NCBI GenBank assembly: GCA_017505725.1
Contig: JAFVOR010000049.1
Span: 1 to 62,927, forward strand
Origin: Alistipes sp.
GTDB lineage: Bacteria; Bacteroidota; Bacteroidia; Bacteroidales; Rikenellaceae
Length of the DNA stretch: 62,927 nt
Reading direction: 5' to 3'
Part shown: positions 16,137 through 25,378 of the stretch, piece after piece
How the letters are laid out: each line of letters begins with the position of its first letter
Numbering within the stretch: position 1 is the first letter of the stretch
Made by a program: the position numbers and the translations under genes
Notes under the pieces: model-generated
Databases searched by the model: none
What the model was told of the DNA's origin: nothing
What the model saw: only the letters and a program-made list of their open reading frames with translations

Positions 16137-18785
16137 TTAGAACACCCTATAGATTCTGATTGCACAGAGTGTTGGCTCGCCCTTGATTGGGAGGAAGTCG
16201 ACCGAGAATCCATTACCGCCATCGATATCCACCGCAAACTTCTTGATGATGCCATACTCGGCACTCACCTCGGCAGCGATATCGAAGGAGCGAAGCACCT
16301 TCACGCCATTTATCTCTACATCGAACAGACGATTTGCAGCGCCATCTGACGAAGCTGCACCGCCGCCCAAAAGATAGGCCAGCGCCTCCTTTTTCTTGCC
16401 TGACTCCCACTCGGCAAAGTACAACTCGACGCAATACTTACCATCAGGCACATCTGCCCTAAACGACTGCAACCCCTTGCGCTGAGTCTGCCACAATGGG
16501 TCATTCTCGGTATTCGGAAAATCGATGTTCATAGTAGCAGGCAGTGTACTCTTGCGATCACTCGCCAATGGACGATTTGCCTCGCCACCAACATAACCCC
16601 ACGAGCCCTTGCTATACTCCTGCTCGGGTATCCAGGCGATATTATCCTTGCGATCGTCGAAATAGCGCACCGTACCGAGCATCACATTCAACTCATCAAA
16701 GTCGGCTGACACCACCTTCGGATAGCCCTTGAACTGCAACTCCGCACTATCCGCACCACTCTTGTCACCCTTCGTAGCGAGAGCCCGCATTCGATTCGCA
16801 CCATCTACGAATGGGACATCGAACTCTGCCACAAAATCGACAACATCGGCACTACCCAGCGAGCGGCCATTATGGATGAGCTCCACCTTGTCGGCATTGC
16901 TAAATACGAACAATCGTTGACGAGATACGCCATCGAGAGTAACACCGCCACGATTGCGCCACGACTTACCTCCAATCTCGACATAGAGATCGGTGGAGTA
17001 TGCCGCTTTGTGCAATCTGTAGGCATCCTTCTTCTCACGGTTGAGTTCAACCAGACCCTTGTTGTTGATGTGTGGTATACCATCCGTTCTCGCCTCGCTA
17101 TGGAAATCGGCATAGTTCCACACATTGGCACCTATGATATAATCGCGCTTGAGTATCTCGGCAAGGTAGCGACGATGGAAGTATTCGCCATACTCGCAAG
17201 TGTAGTCGAATCGCTCGGGCTGCATCGTGTGGAGTCGTGCATCCATATCGGCACCATACTCCGAGATTATCAACCCCTTATTAGGAAAATTGGCGTGAAT
17301 CTTATCGACAAATCGTGCAAAGCTATCTGTCGTAGCGGAGTACCATCCAAAGTAGACATTCCAACCCACGATATCGGGCAAGTTCAGCAATCCGCTTGCA
17401 CTATATCTGCGCCACGACGAGTGACAAGGCAACATCGTAAGGCGTGAAGGGTCTATCTCGTCGAGCAACCCCTCAATTGCCTTCGCCTGCCTGCAGACCT
17501 CCGCATAGTATGCAGTCACTGCCGCCTCATCCCTCTTATTGACAGGCATTCGCAACAAAACCTCATTCATATAGGCCCAAATCACCACAGATGGCGAGTT
17601 GAAATCCTGATAGACCATCTCGCGAATCATCTCCAACGAGTTTTTCTGAAAGGCATCGCTCGGTGTCACTGCATTGACGATAGGAATCTCAATAGATGCA
17701 ACCATTCCAAGTCTGTCGCACATCTGCGGTACGAGTCTATCCTGCGGATAGTGTGATATACGGAGGAAGTTGCTACCCAACGCCTTAATATCGCGCAAAT
17801 CGGCCAAGTGGCGGGCATCACTGAGGGCATTCGCCTCTCCCACATAGTCTTGGTGACGGTTTGTTCCCATCAGCTTGAGAGGCTTGCCATTGAGGAAGAA
17901 TCCACGCTCGGCATCGAGCGAGAACGAACGCAAGCCAATAACATTGAGCACCCTGTCGAGTACATTACCCTCCTTGTCGCAGAGCGATGTATAGACCTTG
18001 TAGAGATTCGGTTTATCAGTACTCCATAACTGCGGATTCTGGAGCGAACAACCAATGATATGCTCGATATTTTGCGTCTGTGGGGCAAGTGCTACCTTCG
18101 CCTTCACCTCACGCACTACCCTACCCTCGGGCGAAACAATCTTGTGGCAGAGAAAGGCAGCAGCCTTTTTAGCACAGTTGTTGGTGAGCATTGTACGCAA
18201 CTCGACCTTTGCCGAGTGGTCCGATAACTCCGATGTTGAGACATAGACACCACTCGATGCGTAGTGGGTGGTCGAGATATGGATTTTAGGTGTTACAATG
18301 AGATTGAGATCACGATATATTCCGCCAAAGAATGTAAAGTCGGCAGAGAGGGGCGGGATATCGGCATTATGGCTATTATCGACTTTGATTTTCAGCGCAT
18401 TATCGCCCTGTCGCAAGTAGCCGCTAATATCGAAGCAGAATGCCGAATAGCCACCGATATGCTTGCCTACATACTTGTCATTAACCCACAACTCCGTAAC
18501 TTGATTTGCACCCTCGAAGCGGAGATAGAACGAGTGGTCATCAATCGATTCATTCACTCGCAGGAGTTTCTCGTATATGCCAACGCCACGGAAGTAACCG
18601 GGTACATCGTCCGTAGTATCATACCGATTCCACGAATGGGGTATATCCACCACCTCGACACTCTTTCCATCGCGCTGAAAACGCCACGCCTCGTTGATTG
18701 TTCGCTCGATGCGCTGCGCCGAAACTATGGTCGGCAAAAGCAGGGCAAGCGTCGCTACGTAGATGCAAAGTATACTTTTTTTCAT
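16137..18785 (-). CDS. Secreted GH2 glycosidase with C-terminal malectin-like domain
   Basis: 882 residues with a signal peptide ending near VSAQ. Domain order: jelly-roll sugar-binding domain (about 25-170), immunoglobulin-like domain (about 175-290), TIM barrel with acid/base Glu408 in AYMNEV and nucleophile Glu509 in ISEYGAD, an Ig-like domain, and a malectin-like module at the end (YCVELYFAEWE, RLFDVEINGVKV). GH2 enzymes act on beta-galactosides, beta-glucuronides or beta-galacturonides; the sequence alone does not settle which. Given the pectin and hexuronate genes nearby, a plant glycan substrate is likely. It is a single gene with a promoter divergent from nadB. Confidence 0.9.
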   Translation of the reverse strand: MKKSILCIYVATLALLLPTIVSAQRIERTINEAWRFQRDGKSVEVVDIPHSWNRYDTTDDVPGYFRGVGIYEKLLRVNESIDDHSFYLRFEGANQVTELWVNDKYVGKHIGGYSAFCFDISGYLRQGDNALKIKVDNSHNADIPPLSADFTFFGGIYRDLNLIVTPKIHISTTHYASSGVYVSTSELSDHSAKVELRTMLTNNCAKKAAAFLCHKIVSPEGRVVREVKAKVALAPQTQNIEHIIGCSLQNPQLWSTDKPNLYKVYTSLCDKEGNVLDRVLNVIGLRSFSLDAERGFFLNGKPLKLMGTNRHQDYVGEANALSDARHLADLRDIKALGSNFLRISHYPQDRLVPQMCDRLGMVASIEIPIVNAVTPSDAFQKNSLEMIREMVYQDFNSPSVVIWAYMNEVLLRMPVNKRDEAAVTAYYAEVCRQAKAIEGLLDEIDPSRLTMLPCHSSWRRYSASGLLNLPDIVGWNVYFGWYSATTDSFARFVDKIHANFPNKGLIISEYGADMDARLHTMQPERFDYTCEYGEYFHRRYLAEILKRDYIIGANVWNYADFHSEARTDGIPHINNKGLVELNREKKDAYRLHKAAYSTDLYVEIGGKSWRNRGGVTLDGVSRQRLFVFSNADKVELIHNGRSLGSADVVDFVAEFDVPFVDGANRMRALATKGDKSGADSAELQFKGYPKVVSADFDELNVMLGTVRYFDDRKDNIAWIPEQEYSKGSWGYVGGEANRPLASDRKSTLPATMNIDFPNTENDPLWQTQRKGLQSFRADVPDGKYCVELYFAEWESGKKKEALAYLLGGGAASSDGAANRLFDVEINGVKVLRSFDIAAEVSAEYGIIKKFAVDIDGGNGFSVDFLPIKGEPTLCAIRIYRVF

Positions 18786-18808
18786 AGTTTTGTTGTAATT
18801 TTAATACG

Positions 18809-18816
18809 CAAAGATA
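18809..18816 (-). promoter_or_regulatory. -7 box of the GH2 gene
   Basis: TATCTTTG on the minus strand, about 23 nt upstream of the ATG at 18785. Confidence 0.7.
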
Positions 18817-18836
18817 GGCATTTTCTCTTTTTTTAG

Positions 18837-18844
18837 TAAATTTG
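18837..18844 (+). promoter_or_regulatory. -7 box of nadB
   Basis: TAAATTTG sits 26 nt before the ATG at 18871. It overlaps the upstream in-frame TTG at 18844, ruling that out as the start codon. Confidence 0.75.
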
Positions 18845-18870
18845 TGCCACAAATAAACTATCACACCAAG

Positions 18871-20430
18871 ATGAAAAGTGATTTTTTGGTTATCGGCTCG
18901 GGCTCTGCAGGATTGAGCTTTGCCCTCAAAGTAGCCGACACAGCCACAGTTACCATCGTTACCAAAGGTAAACTCAACGAGTGTAACACCAACTATGCAC
19001 AGGGCGGTATCTGCTCTGTAACCTATGCCCCCGACACATTCGAGAAACATATCGAGGACACCCTCGTCTGCGGTGCAGGCAAGTGCGACCCGAAGGCCGT
19101 TGAATTGGTTGTGAAGAATGCACCTCGCTCTGCCGAGGATCTGATTCGCTGGGGTACCCGCTTCGACCGCAGAGAGGATGGAGGTTTCGACCTTCACCGC
19201 GAGGGAGGCCACTCCGAGCATCGCATACTCCACTATCAGGATTTGACAGGTGCCGAGATTGAGCGTGCCCTCATCGAGCAAGTACGCAACCATCCGAACA
19301 TCACGATTTTGGAGGATCACTTCGCCATCGATCTGCTCACGCAGCACCACCTCGGCGAGATTGTAACCCGCCACACCCGTGGCTTGGCCTGCTTCGGAGC
19401 TTATGTGCTCAACACCGAGACCAACGAGATTCTGACCGTACTTGCGAAGTTTACGGTTGTAGCAGCAGGAGGTTGCGGAAATATCTACCATACAACCACA
19501 AACCCAAATGTTGCCACCGGCGACGGTATAGCAATGTGCCACCGTGCCAAGGCTAAGACCGAAAATATGCAGTTCATTCAGTTCCACCCTACCGCGCTCT
19601 ACCACCCCGGCGAGCGTCCATCATTCCTCATCACCGAGGCGATGCGAGGTTATGGAGCTGTGCTCCGACTCCAAAATGGTAAGGAGTTTATGCATAAGTA
19701 CCACCCGATGAAGTCATTGGCACCACGCGATGTGGTGGCTCGCTCGATAGACCACGAGTTGAAGATTCGAGGCGAGGAGTTTGTCTATCTCGACGTTACA
19801 CATATGCCGGCTGAGGAGACCAAACACCACTTCCCGAACATCTACGAAAAGTGCCTCTCGATTGGTATCGATATTACCAAGGATATGATCCCTGTATGCC
19901 CTGCGGCGCACTACTGCTGCGGTGGCGTGAAGGTCGACTATAATGGCGAGAGTTCGATTCGTCGCCTCTATGTCTTGGGTGAGAGCAGCTGCACAGGTCT
20001 GCACGGAGCAAACCGCTTGGCATCGAACTCGTTGACCGAGGCGGTGGTCTACTCCGACATCGCAGCCAAGCACGCACTCGAGAAGCTCGACAAGGTGGAG
20101 TTCCAGGAGGGTATTCCTGAGTGGGATTTCGAGGGCACGGCCGAGGCCGAGGAGATGGTCTTGGTGATGCAGGATCGCAAGGAGTTGCACTCGATTATGT
20201 CGAACTATGTGGGCATCGTGCGCTCAAACCTCCGTTTGGAGCGTGCCTTGAAGCGTCTGGCGGTGATTTGGCAGGAGACCGAGGAGTTGTACAACCGCAC
20301 CAAGCCTTGTCGCGAGCTGTGCGAGTTGCGCAATATGATTGCCGTGGCCTACCTCACCATCAAGCAGGCCCGCGAGTGCAAGGAGTCGGTAGGTCTGCAC
20401 TACACCATCGACTATCCACCGCAGAAATAG
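18871..20430 (+). CDS. nadB: L-aspartate oxidase
   Basis: 519 residues; oxidises L-aspartate to iminoaspartate, the first step of de novo NAD synthesis, in the cytoplasm. The N-terminal FAD motif is VIGSGSAGLSFAL. Family motifs NYAQGGICSV, HREGGHSEHRI and FHPTALY follow, then GESSCTGLHGANRLASNSL near the FAD/substrate site and the C-terminal helical domain. The start at 18871 is set by the promoter. nadA and nadC are not adjacent. A 7-bp tandem repeat and a terminator follow the stop. Confidence 0.96.
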   Translation: MKSDFLVIGSGSAGLSFALKVADTATVTIVTKGKLNECNTNYAQGGICSVTYAPDTFEKHIEDTLVCGAGKCDPKAVELVVKNAPRSAEDLIRWGTRFDRREDGGFDLHREGGHSEHRILHYQDLTGAEIERALIEQVRNHPNITILEDHFAIDLLTQHHLGEIVTRHTRGLACFGAYVLNTETNEILTVLAKFTVVAAGGCGNIYHTTTNPNVATGDGIAMCHRAKAKTENMQFIQFHPTALYHPGERPSFLITEAMRGYGAVLRLQNGKEFMHKYHPMKSLAPRDVVARSIDHELKIRGEEFVYLDVTHMPAEETKHHFPNIYEKCLSIGIDITKDMIPVCPAAHYCCGGVKVDYNGESSIRRLYVLGESSCTGLHGANRLASNSLTEAVVYSDIAAKHALEKLDKVEFQEGIPEWDFEGTAEAEEMVLVMQDRKELHSIMSNYVGIVRSNLRLERALKRLAVIWQETEELYNRTKPCRELCELRNMIAVAYLTIKQARECKESVGLHYTIDYPPQK

Positions 20431-20433
20431 TTA

Positions 20434-20461
20434 AGAGTTGAGAGTTGAGAGTTGAAAGTTG
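20434..20461 (+). repeat. Four tandem 7-bp units after nadB
   Basis: Three perfect AGAGTTG units and one AAAGTTG in direct succession immediately after the nadB stop. Such GAGTTGA-type short tracts are seen in intergenic DNA of Bacteroidetes; no role is known. Confidence 0.85.
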
Positions 20462-20500
20462 GCGGAAAACAAATGAAAGTTTTCCGCTTTTCTTTTTTTT
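20462..20500 (+). terminator. Rho-independent terminator of nadB
   Basis: GCGGAAAAC (20462-20470) pairs with GTTTTCCGC (20479-20487) around 8 nt, followed by a T-rich run. Confidence 0.9.
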
Positions 20501-20503
20501 CTC

Positions 20504-20511
20504 TATCTTTG
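20504..20511 (+). promoter_or_regulatory. -7 box of prfC
   Basis: TATCTTTG, directly after the nadB terminator and 173 nt upstream of the prfC ATG, implying a long leader. Confidence 0.65.
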
Positions 20512-20555
20512 CGCCCGAGAAAATAGCGAAATTATACCAAAACAAAAAAATCGGA

Positions 20556-20630
20556 GGCGATGAGGCTATTTTTTCGCCAAGCAAGGAGTCAAATCCGCAG
20601 CATACTTAGGCGTATGTGAGGAATTTGACT
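20556..20630 (+). promoter_or_regulatory. Structured 5' leader of prfC
   Basis: Two hairpins lie in the leader. GGCGA (20556-20560) pairs with TCGCC (20574-20578). A stronger one pairs AGTCAAAT (20587-20594) with ATTTGACT (20623-20630), with further pairs CC/GG and CATAC/GTATG around a 6-nt loop. A regulatory role is inferred from position and stability only. Confidence 0.5.
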
Positions 20631-20684
20631 ACCGAAGATTGGTGGAAAAAGAGTCCATCGGAACGATTTGAGCCACGAAGAGAT

Positions 20685-22268
20685 ATGACACTAAACGAAG
20701 AGATTGCAAGAAGACGAACATTCGCAGTAATTGCCCACCCTGACGCAGGTAAGACCACTTTGACGGAGAAGTTACTCCTCTTTGGTGGTGCTATCCACAT
20801 CGCAGGTGCGGTAAAGAGCAACAAAATCAAGAAGGGCGCAACCTCCGACTTTATGGAGATTGAGCGTCAGCGTGGTATCTCGGTTGCCACCTCGGTGATG
20901 GGATTCGACTACAAGGGTGTGAAAATCAACATCCTCGACACCCCTGGTCACGAGGATTTTGCCGAGGACACCTACCGCACACTCACCGCAGTGGACTCAG
21001 TAATCATCGTTATCGACGGAGCTAAGGGTGTCGAGACACAGACTCGCCGATTGATGAATGTCTGCCGAATGCGAAACACCCCTGTGATGGTCTTTGTGAA
21101 TAAGATGGACCGCCCTTGCAAGGATCCGTTCGACTTGCTCGACGAGATTGAGCGCGAGTTGCAGATTAAGGTGCGCCCTCTGGCATTCCCTATCTCAAGT
21201 GGTCCTTCGTTCAAGGGTGTCTACAACCTCTACGAGCACAACATCTCACTATTCACCTCGGATGAGCGCCTGACAGCAAACGCCTCGACCGTAGATATAG
21301 ACGACATCAACTCGAAGGAGATTGACGCAATCATCGGCGAGCAGTATGCAAACCGTCTGCGCGAGGATGTGGAGTTGGTCGAGGGTGTCTACGACGAGTA
21401 CAACAATGAGGAGTATCTGGCGGGCAAGCTCGCTCCTGTATTCTTCGGCTCGGCGGTGAATAACTTTGGTGTGCGCGAGTTGCTCGAGTGCTTCATCCGC
21501 ATCGCACCATCTCCACGCCCATCGACTACCGAGACACGCATTGTCGAGGCGCAGGAGCCAAAGATGACAGGCTTCATATTCAAGATTCACGCAAATATGG
21601 ACCCGAACCACCGCGACCGTATCGCCTTTATGAAGATATGTTCGGGAGTGTTCGAACGCAATAAGAACTATCTCCACGCCTCGAGTGGCAAGCAGATGAA
21701 GTTCTCCTCGCCTACAGCCTTTATGGCGGAGAAGAAGTCGATTATCGACTTTGCCTACCCGGGTGACATCGTGGGTCTGCACGATGCGGGTAACTTCAAG
21801 ATTGGCGACACCTTCACCGAAGGTGAGAAGCTCAAGTTTACGGGTATTCCGTCATTCTCGCCGGAGTTGTTCCGCTACATCGAGAATGCTGACCCGATGA
21901 AGTTCAAGCAGTTGGCAAAGGGTATCGACCAGCTTATGGACGAGGGTGTGGCGCAGTTGTTCACCTCATCGTTGAATGGTCGTAAAATCATCGGTACGGT
22001 GGGACAACTTCAGTTCGAGGTTATCGAGTACCGCTTGGAGCACGAGTATGGCGCAAAGTGTCGCTGGGAGCCTATTTCCATCCACAAGGCTTGCTGGATC
22101 GAGAGCGACAATGCCGAGCAGTTGGCCGACTTTAAGCGTCGCAAGCACGCCAATATGGCGCACGACAAGCACGGTCGCGATGTATTCCTCGCCGACACAA
22201 GCTACTCACTAGCTCTGGCACAGGAGAAGTTCCCCGACATCAAGTTCCACTTCACATCGGAGTTCTAA
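20685..22268 (+). CDS. prfC: Peptide chain release factor 3
   Basis: 527 residues; a GTPase that recycles RF1/RF2 from the ribosome after peptide release. G-domain motifs are [12 protein letters not shown], the switch [17 protein letters not shown] and FVNKMDR. RF3-specific features are the early [20 protein letters not shown] and the C-terminal RF3 domain with [17 protein letters not shown]. The ATG at 20685 gives the normal family length and start (MTLNEEI). A GTG at 20616 would lie inside the hairpin leader and is rejected. A terminator with a 13-bp stem follows. Confidence 0.97.
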   Translation: MTLNEEIARRRTFAVIAHPDAGKTTLTEKLLLFGGAIHIAGAVKSNKIKKGATSDFMEIERQRGISVATSVMGFDYKGVKINILDTPGHEDFAEDTYRTLTAVDSVIIVIDGAKGVETQTRRLMNVCRMRNTPVMVFVNKMDRPCKDPFDLLDEIERELQIKVRPLAFPISSGPSFKGVYNLYEHNISLFTSDERLTANASTVDIDDINSKEIDAIIGEQYANRLREDVELVEGVYDEYNNEEYLAGKLAPVFFGSAVNNFGVRELLECFIRIAPSPRPSTTETRIVEAQEPKMTGFIFKIHANMDPNHRDRIAFMKICSGVFERNKNYLHASSGKQMKFSSPTAFMAEKKSIIDFAYPGDIVGLHDAGNFKIGDTFTEGEKLKFTGIPSFSPELFRYIENADPMKFKQLAKGIDQLMDEGVAQLFTSSLNGRKIIGTVGQLQFEVIEYRLEHEYGAKCRWEPISIHKACWIESDNAEQLADFKRRKHANMAHDKHGRDVFLADTSYSLALAQEKFPDIKFHFTSEF

Positions 22269-22294
22269 ACCTCTTTCGAGAGATAGCACAAAGT

Positions 22295-22325
22295 ATAAGG
22301 AGCACACTCAGAGTGTGTTCCTTAT
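22295..22325. terminator. Bidirectional terminator between prfC and the thioredoxin-like gene
   Basis: ATAAGGAGCACAC (22295-22307) pairs with GTGTGTTCCTTAT (22313-22325), one G-U, followed by TTTTATTT on the plus strand. Confidence 0.85.
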
Positions 22326-22343
22326 ATTTTATTTGGGAGAATC

Positions 22344-22859
22344 CTATAGGATAGTATCCAAGGCAGACTCTATATCAGCGTAGGATGGCACGGGGTCATC
22401 GGTAAAGATGTAGCGCACACGCCCCTCGTTGTCGCTAATGTAGACTCGGGGAATGAGACTCTTGGCAAAGAGCGAGTAGACCGCCCTATCCTCCTGAGGC
22501 GAATATGGCATTGTGAGGTTGTGAGCAGACCAAAAAGCGGCAACCGACGCTGCCGACTCCTCGCGCCCAATCAGCGCAAAGGCTACTCCTCGAGGCGAAT
22601 ACTCATCGTAGAGGGGTTGTATCTGGGGTAGCAACTGTTGGCAATCGGGACAGGTCGTGTGAAAAAAGAGCACCACAGCGACGCTCTTACGCAGCGATTC
22701 ACCCGTAACCACGCTACCATCGTTCATCGTAATGGCGAAGTCGGGCAAGAGATCACCCATACGCACCACCTCACGCCTGCCCGGCACATCGTCGTTGATG
22801 CAGCCACCCAGCCAGAGTGAACATATCGCAAATATAAATATGGTACAGAGTCTCTTCAT
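22344..22859 (-). CDS. Thioredoxin-like (TlpA/AhpC-TSA type) lipoprotein
   Basis: About 171 residues. The lipobox is LGGC near residue 19, so it should be anchored in the outer or inner membrane facing the periplasm. The redox centre is FFHTTCPDCQQLLP (CPDC), and the cis-Pro region is LIPRVYISD. By family it reduces or oxidises disulfides, or is a resacetin-type reductase for cytochrome maturation; the partner is unknown. The ATG at 22859 is preferred over a GTG at 22868 because the signal peptide begins MKRL. A -7 box stands at 22904-22897. Confidence 0.85.
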   Translation of the reverse strand: MKRLCTIFIFAICSLWLGGCINDDVPGRREVVRMGDLLPDFAITMNDGSVVTGESLRKSVAVVLFFHTTCPDCQQLLPQIQPLYDEYSPRGVAFALIGREESAASVAAFWSAHNLTMPYSPQEDRAVYSLFAKSLIPRVYISDNEGRVRYIFTDDPVPSYADIESALDTIL

Positions 22860-22896
22860 AGTGAACACGCAGAGGGCAAGTGCCCAATTCGGATAT

Positions 22897-22904
22897 CAAA
22901 TATA
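22897..22904 (-). promoter_or_regulatory. -7 box of the thioredoxin-like gene
   Basis: TATATTTG on the minus strand, 37 nt upstream of the ATG at 22859. Confidence 0.65.
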
Positions 22905-23024
22905 GCCATTTTTCGCATTTTTTCAAACAAGAGAGTACAAAAACCGGTCTCTATGATAGATTATATCGAGTAAAACATCTATATTTACAAGAGCATAGCC
23001 TCGATTACATAACACAACAACAGA

Positions 23025-24215
23025 ATGACGAAAGGTATCATAGGCGCCATCATAGGCGATATTGCGGGTTCATCGCGAGAGATGAAGCCGGTCTCAAGAG
23101 AGGGATTCAAGCTATTCACCAAGCTATCGACCATCACCGACGACACAGTACTCACCGTAGCAGTAGCAGAGTGGATGCTCGACCGCAAGAGGGTAAGCAT
23201 CGATCAATCACTTCGCAAGTGGGCAACCAACTACCCGCACGCAGGCTACGGAAGTTCGTTCAAGCGTTTCTGCAACTCCGCACCAGGCACAAGCCTCACA
23301 AGCATCCACAACGGTGCGGTGATGCGTGTAAGTTCGGTGGGATTCCTTGCCACCACCATCGAGGAGTGTATGGCATTGGCTCGCGAGTCGGCAGTTCCAA
23401 GCCACAATAGCAAGGAGGCCATCGAGGCGGCACAAGCAACAGCAGTCGCCATATTCCTTGCCCGTAACGGTGCTACGAAGGAGGCGATTCGTGACCACAT
23501 TGAGAGTCACTTCAACTACGACCTGAGCAGACCATACGACACCCTACGCGAGGAGTTGAGAGTGGCACGCACCGACCGAAGCCAAGCCAACCGCGAGGCA
23601 AACCACGAGCGTGTAGTGGGAGCATACACATCGGTACAAGATGCACTCATTGCATTCCTCTGCGGCGAGAGTTACGAGGATGTCATCCGCAAGGCTATCT
23701 ACTTGGGTGGCGATGCCGACACTGAAGCAGCCATTGCGGGAGGCATTGCCGCAGCCTACTACGGTGTACCCGACGAGATTGTCGAGCAAGTGCTCATCTA
23801 CATCCCATCCGACATTCTCGAGGTGGTAAACAGGGTGGATGGCACCAGTTGGAGAGCATCGAAGCAGATACCGCCTAAATCCTTGCGATGGAGCAAGAAC
23901 GATATCGTAATCTACGCCTCCGACGAGTACGACACCAAAGGCGAGAGTTCATACTACCTCACCCACCCATCGCGATTCCACCGCCACTACAACGAGGGCT
24001 ATGCGCTTATAATCCTGGGTGACACCCCTGTCTTGCTTGAGGAGCAGGTTGCGTTGCTGCGCCGCAAGTGCGAGGATGGCAAGCATCTGCGCTGGCATCT
24101 CCACGACATTGGCATCGAGAGCGGTATGCTCACCACCGAGGAGTTCCGCGCGCTCTTCGCTTGGGCGCTTGAACTTGACAACGTATTAGTAACCCCGACA
24201 CTCTTAAACCGATAG
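23025..24215 (+). CDS. ADP-ribosylglycohydrolase family protein with extra C-terminal domain
   Basis: 396 residues. The first 265 or so are an all-helical ARH fold with the metal-binding motifs GDIAGSSRE (start), TITDDTV and GGDADTEAAIAGGIAAAYYG (GGDxDT near the end); these coordinate the two Mg ions. ARH enzymes remove ADP-ribose from proteins, nucleic acids or small molecules. The remaining 110 or so residues (from about SLRWSKNDIVIYASDEYD) are not part of the normal family length, and I do not recognise them. An HD hydrolase gene begins 3 bp downstream, so the two are probably co-expressed. Confidence 0.88.
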   Translation: MTKGIIGAIIGDIAGSSREMKPVSREGFKLFTKLSTITDDTVLTVAVAEWMLDRKRVSIDQSLRKWATNYPHAGYGSSFKRFCNSAPGTSLTSIHNGAVMRVSSVGFLATTIEECMALARESAVPSHNSKEAIEAAQATAVAIFLARNGATKEAIRDHIESHFNYDLSRPYDTLREELRVARTDRSQANREANHERVVGAYTSVQDALIAFLCGESYEDVIRKAIYLGGDADTEAAIAGGIAAAYYGVPDEIVEQVLIYIPSDILEVVNRVDGTSWRASKQIPPKSLRWSKNDIVIYASDEYDTKGESSYYLTHPSRFHRHYNEGYALIILGDTPVLLEEQVALLRRKCEDGKHLRWHLHDIGIESGMLTTEEFRALFAWALELDNVLVTPTLLNR

Positions 24216-24218
24216 CAG

Positions 24219-24710
24219 ATGAAACGAGTAATTGATCTATTGGCGGCTATCAACCGCCCAGGAACCGACAAGCTCATCGAGTACCTCAAGGCAAGCAACT
24301 ATGCCACAGCACGTTGTTACACACATCACAAGGAGCGTGGTGGGCTTGTCGCACACTCTCTCGAGATATACGAATTGATGAAGCGAGATAACCCGAATCT
24401 CTCCGAGGATTCGATTGCTATATGTGCGCTCCTTCACGACTTGGGCAAGGCTAAACTGCACGGTTGGGAGTTCGATGGTCAGCACCCTGCGAGAGCTATC
24501 CAGATACTCGCCCGATGCGGTTACCAGCTCACCGAAGATGAGGCATTTGCCATCCGCTACCACCACCGCAAGAGCGGGGATCTCTTCACCCACGCCTACC
24601 GCCGAGCCCTGACCAAAGCCGATATGCAGAGCACCGGCAACTGGAAGAGGGCTCACACAAAACCAACTGCCCGAAGGGCTTTATATGACGCATTCACGAG
24701 GCTGTTGTAA
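24219..24710 (+). CDS. HD-domain phosphohydrolase
   Basis: 163 residues, translationally close to the ARH gene (3 bp). The metal-binding set of an HD hydrolase is complete: His in GGLVAHSLEIY, the HD pair in CALLHDLGKAK, a further His in QHPARAIQIL, and YHHRKSGD near the end with a closing Asp in TKADMQ. HD proteins hydrolyse phosphoesters of nucleotides or nucleic acids; the substrate is unknown. The last codons form one arm of the terminator, so the C-terminus and terminator overlap. Confidence 0.88.
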   Translation: MKRVIDLLAAINRPGTDKLIEYLKASNYATARCYTHHKERGGLVAHSLEIYELMKRDNPNLSEDSIAICALLHDLGKAKLHGWEFDGQHPARAIQILARCGYQLTEDEAFAIRYHHRKSGDLFTHAYRRALTKADMQSTGNWKRAHTKPTARRALYDAFTRLL

Positions 24711-24730
24711 ATTCACAACAGCCTCGTGAA
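24693..24730. terminator. Bidirectional terminator overlapping the HD gene end
   Basis: A perfect 16-bp stem, TTCACGAGGCTGTTGT (24693-24708) with its mirror at 24715-24730, around a 6-nt loop. The left arm includes coding sequence of the HD gene. Confidence 0.9.
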
Positions 24731-24755
24731 ATTATGTGTCTATTCTCAGGAGACT

Positions 24756-25352
24756 CTACTTATTCTGAATCACCTCATCCAAGAAGCCGAGTTTGATAGC
24801 CTCCTCAGCCTTCATCCAATTGTCTCGATCGCACATACGCTCGATCTCCTCGATGGATTGGCCACTATTGTCGGCAAGCACCTCGTAGAGATCGTGCTTG
24901 AGGCTCTGCATCTCCTCGAGATGAATCTGCTGGTCACGGAATGTCGAGTATCCGACACCCGAGCTTGGCTGGTGAATCATAAAACGAGAGTATGGCAACG
25001 CCTTGCGATGGCCCTTCTCGCCATTGCTGGCAATGACGGCCGCCATCGAAGCCGCCAAACCCAGCACTGTGGTATAGACCGGCGACTCGATATATCGCAT
25101 TACCGAAACAAGCTCCAAACCTGCATAGCACTCGCCACCACCCGAATTGATATAGAGGTGGATAGGGTTGTGGTTAAGCGAGTTCAAGAATAGCATCTGG
25201 GCCACAATGGTATCCATCTTATCGCCATTGACCTCGCCACTGAGGAAGATGATACGATCCATCATCAGACGCGAATAGACGTCGATTATGGTCATATTCA
25301 GAGGGCGTTCCTCGACTATATTGGGACAAAAAATATTCTTAATATCATTCAT
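24756..25352 (-). CDS. ClpP-family serine peptidase, non-canonical paralogue
   Basis: 198 residues with the full ClpP triad: Ser102 in GLAASMAAV, His127 in FMIHQPSS and Asp177 in CDRDNWM. The strand usually reading INSPGG is INSGGGE here. ClpP forms a 14-subunit chamber that degrades proteins fed by an AAA+ unfoldase. The usual partners tig and clpX are absent; instead the gene lies 26 bp after a protein-kinase/AAA+ fusion on the same strand. That suggests a dedicated, phosphorylation-linked protease rather than the housekeeping one. No ClpX-type IGF loop is seen in the neighbour, so physical coupling is unproven. Confidence 0.9.
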   Translation of the reverse strand: MNDIKNIFCPNIVEERPLNMTIIDVYSRLMMDRIIFLSGEVNGDKMDTIVAQMLFLNSLNHNPIHLYINSGGGECYAGLELVSVMRYIESPVYTTVLGLAASMAAVIASNGEKGHRKALPYSRFMIHQPSSGVGYSTFRDQQIHLEEMQSLKHDLYEVLADNSGQSIEEIERMCDRDNWMKAEEAIKLGFLDEVIQNK

Positions 25353-25378
25353 TGTTGTTCATTTTTTTGAGATTTCAA

